Below are positions 61,007 through 64,000 of a stretch of DNA of 64,000 nucleotides, piece after piece. The DNA comes from CAMAXB01 sp964476565 (GTDB lineage Bacteria; Verrucomicrobiota; Verrucomicrobiia; Opitutales; Opitutaceae): the NCBI GenBank assembly GCA_964476565.1, contig CAYZBG010000005.1:1-64000 (forward strand). Direction: 5' to 3'. The notes beneath the pieces were generated by a model. The model was not told the DNA's origin and searched no databases. It worked only from the letters and a program-made list of their open reading frames with translations. The first letter of the stretch is position 1. The number at the start of each line of letters is the position of its first letter. Made by a program: the position numbers and the translations under genes.

Positions 61007-61265
61007 GAGACAAATGGCACCCATCGAAGGGTGCGAAGGAAAGGCTCGCAAGGAAAAGGTTGGCCCGGCGTGACTTCGCAGCGCCGACGACCTGCGTCGT
61101 GGATTCGCCACCCCGGAGTTTTACAACTCGCTCTTTCGCCGCTGATTAACCGTACCCACCCGAGTGCGGGTACGCGCCGCGTCCAATCGGTGCTGCCATC
61201 GCGGCAAGCGCCTTGCGACGCCGGCCCGTCCTTGCCCTTCGTCACGACCGGGCTTCCCCTCCGTC
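61007..61265. promoter_or_regulatory. Divergent control region between serA and the HD-hydrolase gene
   Basis: No gene is seen in these 259 bases. They hold a GCACCC/GGGTGC hairpin 11 bases upstream of serA (61017-61034) and a 7-bp inverted repeat CGTACCC (61151-61157) with GGGTACG (61168-61174). The second is an operator candidate for either gene. No clean -35/-10 pair was settled. Confidence 0.4.
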
Positions 61266-61868
61266 ATGGAAAACGCGGCCGCCGCACGTCTTGCTCAGCA
61301 AATCCGGTTCATCCTCGAGGTGGATCGGCTCAAGGAAATCTTCCGCCAAACCCTCGTCACGCACAGCCGGCGTCACGAAAACGACGCCGAACACTCATGG
61401 CACCTGTGCCTGATGGTGCTGGTGCTGGCCGAACATGCGAACGATCGCGATCTCGATGTCCTGCGGGTGCTCAAGATGCTCCTGCTCCACGATCTGGTGG
61501 AAATCGACGCTGGCGACACGTTCGCCTACGACGAGCAAGGACGGGCCGACCAGCATGCCCGCGAGTGCCGCGCGGCGGAGAGAATCTTCGGGCTGCTTCC
61601 GCCGGACCAGGCGGAGGAGTTCCGCTCGCTCTGGGATGAGTTTGAGGCCCGGGAGACGCCGGAGGCACGGTTCGCTGCGGCCATGGATCGCTTCCAACCG
61701 ATGCTGCTCAACTGCGCCACCGAGGGCGCCGCCTGGCACAAACATGGGGTCACCAGCGACCGCGTCATCGCCCGCAACCGACACATCGCCGACGGCGCCG
61801 AAGCGGTCTGGACCCACGCGGCCGAGATGATCCGGCAGGCCGTGGCCCGCGGCCACCTCCTGCCGTAG
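61266..61868 (+). CDS. HD-domain phosphohydrolase (YfbR/HDDC2-like)
   Basis: Protein of 200 residues with the HD superfamily metal site His33 ... His75-Asp76 (LLLHDLVEID) and the conserved HENDAEHSWHL segment. It matches 5'-deoxynucleotidase YfbR/HDDC2-like proteins, which dephosphorylate deoxyribonucleoside monophosphates. ATG 61266 (MENAAAARLAQQ) is chosen on family alignment; the frame extends upstream to 61164 in non-family residues. It stands alone between the divergent serA and the convergent SGNH gene. Confidence 0.85.
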   Translation: MENAAAARLAQQIRFILEVDRLKEIFRQTLVTHSRRHENDAEHSWHLCLMVLVLAEHANDRDLDVLRVLKMLLLHDLVEIDAGDTFAYDEQGRADQHARECRAAERIFGLLPPDQAEEFRSLWDEFEARETPEARFAAAMDRFQPMLLNCATEGAAWHKHGVTSDRVIARNRHIADGAEAVWTHAAEMIRQAVARGHLLP

Positions 61869-61887
61869 CGCACGACTGGCGCAGCGA

Positions 61888-62871
61888 TCAACGCCCGCGA
61901 GCCAGCGTTTCGATCTCGGCTTGGAGCCGGGCGACGACGGCTTCGGTCGCGCGCACGTAAGGCGCCTTGAAGGTGGTCCCGTGCGTGTAGCCCACGTAGG
62001 CGAGCCATGCCTCCGAGCGCAGGGCCCGGCGGTCGCGCACGAGCGGGAACAGCGGATCAGCTTGGATGCGCGCCAGCTCTTCGTCGAGCCGTGCCTCAGG
62101 CACCGGCAACCCCAGACCCTGAGCGACGAGGCGGCCCATCAGCAGGTGCCCCCGGTCGTCCGGATGCACCCCGTCCGGGCAGAACGTGAACGCGGGATCC
62201 GCCTTCCGGCGCTCGGCCAGAGCATCGCGCATCCCCGCGTGCAGGTCGATGACCGCCACCCCCGGCCCCCGTCGGCGCAGACCCGCTTGGGCAAACGATG
62301 CGAGCACGTCGTTATAAAGCGGATACGCCGCCTGGTAACCGAACGCGGTCGTGTCCGCCTTGGCGAGGCGCTGCGGAATGGGCAGCGGGTCGAACACCGG
62401 CGGTGTGATCAGCACCAGCGAGGCCCCGGCGGCCCGCACGCCGGCGATCAGGCGGTCCAGCCCGGCCTCGTAGGCCGCGAGCCGTTCATCCGAGGGCGGG
62501 TGATAGATGCCGTCGTTCATGCCGTAGCAGGCGAAGACAATGGCCGGCTTCACCGCCTTGAGGGCGGCGTCCAGGCGGTCGAGCGCGTTGGGCCGCGGGA
62601 AACGCACGCCCGGTTCGGAGAGGCCGGAGACTGTCTCGCTGCTCAGCCCGATGCTGATCAGGTCGTAGCCGCCACCGGGGGCAAGGCGGTGCAGGTAATA
62701 CTCCAGGAAGGTCACGTAGAGCCCGTTCTGGGTGATGCTGTCGCCGAGCAGGAGCACACGTTTCCCTGCGAGGTCGGCCGCGGTCGTGGCGCGCAAGTTG
62801 GGCGCGGTCACAAGGAGCGCCGTCAACAAGACAATCAGGAAGGTGAGAGGAGAGGCAGGGCGTGGTGACAT
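61888..62871 (-). CDS. Exported SGNH/GDSL hydrolase
   Basis: Protein of 327 residues with a signal peptide (residues 1-28, APNLRA). The catalytic serine is Ser45 in LLLGDSITQNG; the Gly/Asn blocks (ACYGMNDGIY) and the Asp-x-x-His of DGVHPDD complete the SGNH set. Such enzymes are lipases, esterases or carbohydrate deacetylases; substrate not known, but periplasmic or surface action is expected. ATG 62871 is chosen because it creates the signal peptide. It is convergent with the HD gene. Confidence 0.9.
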   Translation of the reverse strand: MSPRPASPLTFLIVLLTALLVTAPNLRATTAADLAGKRVLLLGDSITQNGLYVTFLEYYLHRLAPGGGYDLISIGLSSETVSGLSEPGVRFPRPNALDRLDAALKAVKPAIVFACYGMNDGIYHPPSDERLAAYEAGLDRLIAGVRAAGASLVLITPPVFDPLPIPQRLAKADTTAFGYQAAYPLYNDVLASFAQAGLRRRGPGVAVIDLHAGMRDALAERRKADPAFTFCPDGVHPDDRGHLLMGRLVAQGLGLPVPEARLDEELARIQADPLFPLVRDRRALRSEAWLAYVGYTHGTTFKAPYVRATEAVVARLQAEIETLARGR

Positions 62872-62938
62872 GGGAAACAAAGGGGGCGCCTTTGACCCAA
62901 CGCTCTTTTTCGTTGGCAGGCGACCACGAAACCTTCGC

Positions 62939-63082
62939 TCAACGGCGGTCGCGATTGACGGGAAACAGGCAACCGCAGCCTTTGCCGCAGCAATCACGGC
63001 GGCGGAAGCACACATAGCGCCTCAGCCCCAGCGCAGCACCGAACGCCACGCCTACGCCAATCAATGCGATAACCCAGATCAC
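62939..63082 (-). CDS. Small Cys-rich single-pass membrane protein
   Basis: A 47-codon frame from GTG 63082. It has one hydrophobic helix (IWVIALIGVGVAFGAALG, residues 2-19), a basic patch (RRYVCFRRR) and a cysteine cluster (Cys25, Cys31, Cys32, Cys36, Cys38) before a short tail. The layout resembles FeoB-associated Cys-rich membrane proteins, but no feoB is in the window. The coherent pattern and a true stop (TGA) favour a real gene, though the GTG start and lack of Shine-Dalgarno make it uncertain. It lies about 93 bases beyond the dGTPase gene on the same strand. Confidence 0.5.
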   Translation of the reverse strand: MIWVIALIGVGVAFGAALGLRRYVCFRRRDCCGKGCGCLFPVNRDRR

Positions 63083-63174
63083 AGTCGTACGATGAAGCCT
63101 AACGTCGCCAAGACAAGCCGCCGCCTGTTACCAGGCGAGGCTCCGGCGCGCCCCGCGCTGCCACGGAAACCACG

Positions 63175-64000
63175 TCACCCCAAATCGCGGATCGAGCCGA
63201 AGTCAGGATCGTTGAGCCGACGGTAGGTGCGGACGATCATGCCGTCGGTGAGTCCGGCGAGCCAGTCGCAGATCCGGCGGGCTTTGCCGGCCGTGGTTTC
63301 CTCGGCCTCGATCAAAGTCCCCACCCGCGGAGGCAGGAGGTGAATCACCCGGCGTCCCCGGTCGACGTAGTTGGACCAGGCCGACTCCCAAAGGCTGAAG
63401 AGGATCCGGCGCGCCTTGTGCTCCATCTGCTGCAGCTGCGGGCTCTCGAAGATGATGTCGTTCGCCATCTTCTTGTAGAACTGCGCCTCGCGCTCCGCCT
63501 CAGGTGCGACGACGAGCTGAAACCGGTATCGCTGCGTGCGATCGGCCATGAAACCGGACCGTTCCTTCAACCAGCAGGCCGTGATGAAACGCCCGATCTT
63601 CTGCGAGAAGACGCTTTCGAGCCGGTCTCCCCGGATTGCCCCGCACAGCGTATCCAAATGCCCCTGACGCTCGGCGTCGATCGCCTCCCCCGCCGCCCAC
63701 GCCTCGATGCGCTCGAGCGTCAGGAACCCGGCCTTCACCCCGTCGACGATGTCATTCAGGGAATAGGCCGCATCATCGGCCCAGTCCATGATCTGGCACT
63801 CCACGCTTTTCAGCGCGTTCAACGCCTCGCCCTGCTCCAAACCGGGCGGCAGGTCGTCCTGGGCAAACACGTGCCGACGATAGGTCTCCTGCGGATCGTA
63901 GATGAAGTGATGTCGCGGATAGGGCGGAAACTCGCGGTAGAGCTTCTTGTACTTCAGCACCCCGTCGAGCAACGCCCGCGTCGGCTGCATGCCGCGCACC
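63175..64000 (-). CDS. dgt: dGTP triphosphohydrolase-like protein, 3' part (cut by the window)
   Basis: About 275 C-terminal residues of a dGTPase (dNTP triphosphohydrolase of the HD superfamily); the N-terminal HD motifs lie beyond the window. The recognisable stretch is LKSVECQIMDWADDAAYSLNDIVDG, with the core substrate helix, and KRISG-like helical parts downstream. The enzyme cleaves dGTP (or other dNTPs) to the nucleoside and triphosphate, controlling dNTP pools. The stop is at 63175; the gene continues past 64000 on the plus-coordinate side. No frameshift is seen in the visible part. Confidence 0.88.
   Translation of the reverse strand, partial: VRGMQPTRALLDGVLKYKKLYREFPPYPRHHFIYDPQETYRRHVFAQDDLPPGLEQGEALNALKSVECQIMDWADDAAYSLNDIVDGVKAGFLTLERIEAWAAGEAIDAERQGHLDTLCGAIRGDRLESVFSQKIGRFITACWLKERSGFMADRTQRYRFQLVVAPEAEREAQFYKKMANDIIFESPQLQQMEHKARRILFSLWESAWSNYVDRGRRVIHLLPPRVGTLIEAEETTAGKARRICDWLAGLTDGMIVRTYRRLNDPDFGSIRDLG

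Overview
The window is GC-rich, densely coded bacterial chromosome. The gene content points to a verrucomicrobium, most likely of the Opitutaceae; this is inferred from gene families and layout, since no rRNA is present. Supporting points are a PilMNO-secretin cluster with a cytoplasmic PilM-like protein, a cytoplasmic-type lysine 2,3-aminomutase, a stand-alone HPr, a DmsB-DmsC fusion beside an assimilatory nitrate reductase, a tiny bS22/COX24-like ribosomal protein, and many genes without a clear Shine-Dalgarno. No tRNA, rRNA, CRISPR array, insertion sequence or prophage was seen. Many genes overlap their neighbour by 4 bases (ATGA), which indicates translational coupling.

Layout. 1-8.5 kb: a soluble GAF hybrid histidine kinase, a small membrane protein, SufE, a CobW-type GTPase, and a minus-strand type IV pilus/type II secretion-like operon (pilM-N-O-P-like plus secretin) closed by a strong terminator. 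8.6-15 kb: a 33-residue bS22-like protein and the AddA/AddB helicase-nuclease pair. 15-24.5 kb: housekeeping genes (CBS protein, ABC ATPase, secreted EEP phosphohydrolase, ArsC/Spx-like protein, DUF4097 repeat protein, M32 carboxypeptidase, TatD, HPr, KdsB, CarA, KamA). 25.7-26.1 kb: an exonless stretch with two tandem copies of a probable small RNA, each with its own promoter-like box, 5' hairpin and intrinsic terminator. 26-38 kb: YkgJ, a DUF748/AsmA-like protein, peroxiredoxin, thioesterase, dUTPase, a disordered RGG-tailed protein, MurA, RuvB, a mannosylfructose-phosphate-synthase-like glycosyltransferase and citramalate synthase.

38-54.5 kb is a nitrate assimilation island. A LysR regulator is divergent from a NasS-like nitrate sensor, NrtA, NrtS, NrtB, two NrtC/D ATPases and a porin. 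A second block follows: a NirA-type nitrite reductase, a CysJ-like diflavin reductase, a DmsB-DmsC fusion, NasA, a MOSC protein and MobA. Together these would import nitrate, reduce it to ammonium and supply the molybdenum cofactor. A four-helix-bundle gene sits backwards inside the transporter operon.

54.5-64 kb: a minus-strand amino-acid/lipid operon serA-plsY-hom-lysC-thrC, then an HD phosphohydrolase, an SGNH hydrolase, a small Cys-rich membrane protein, and the 3' part of a dGTPase cut by the window edge.
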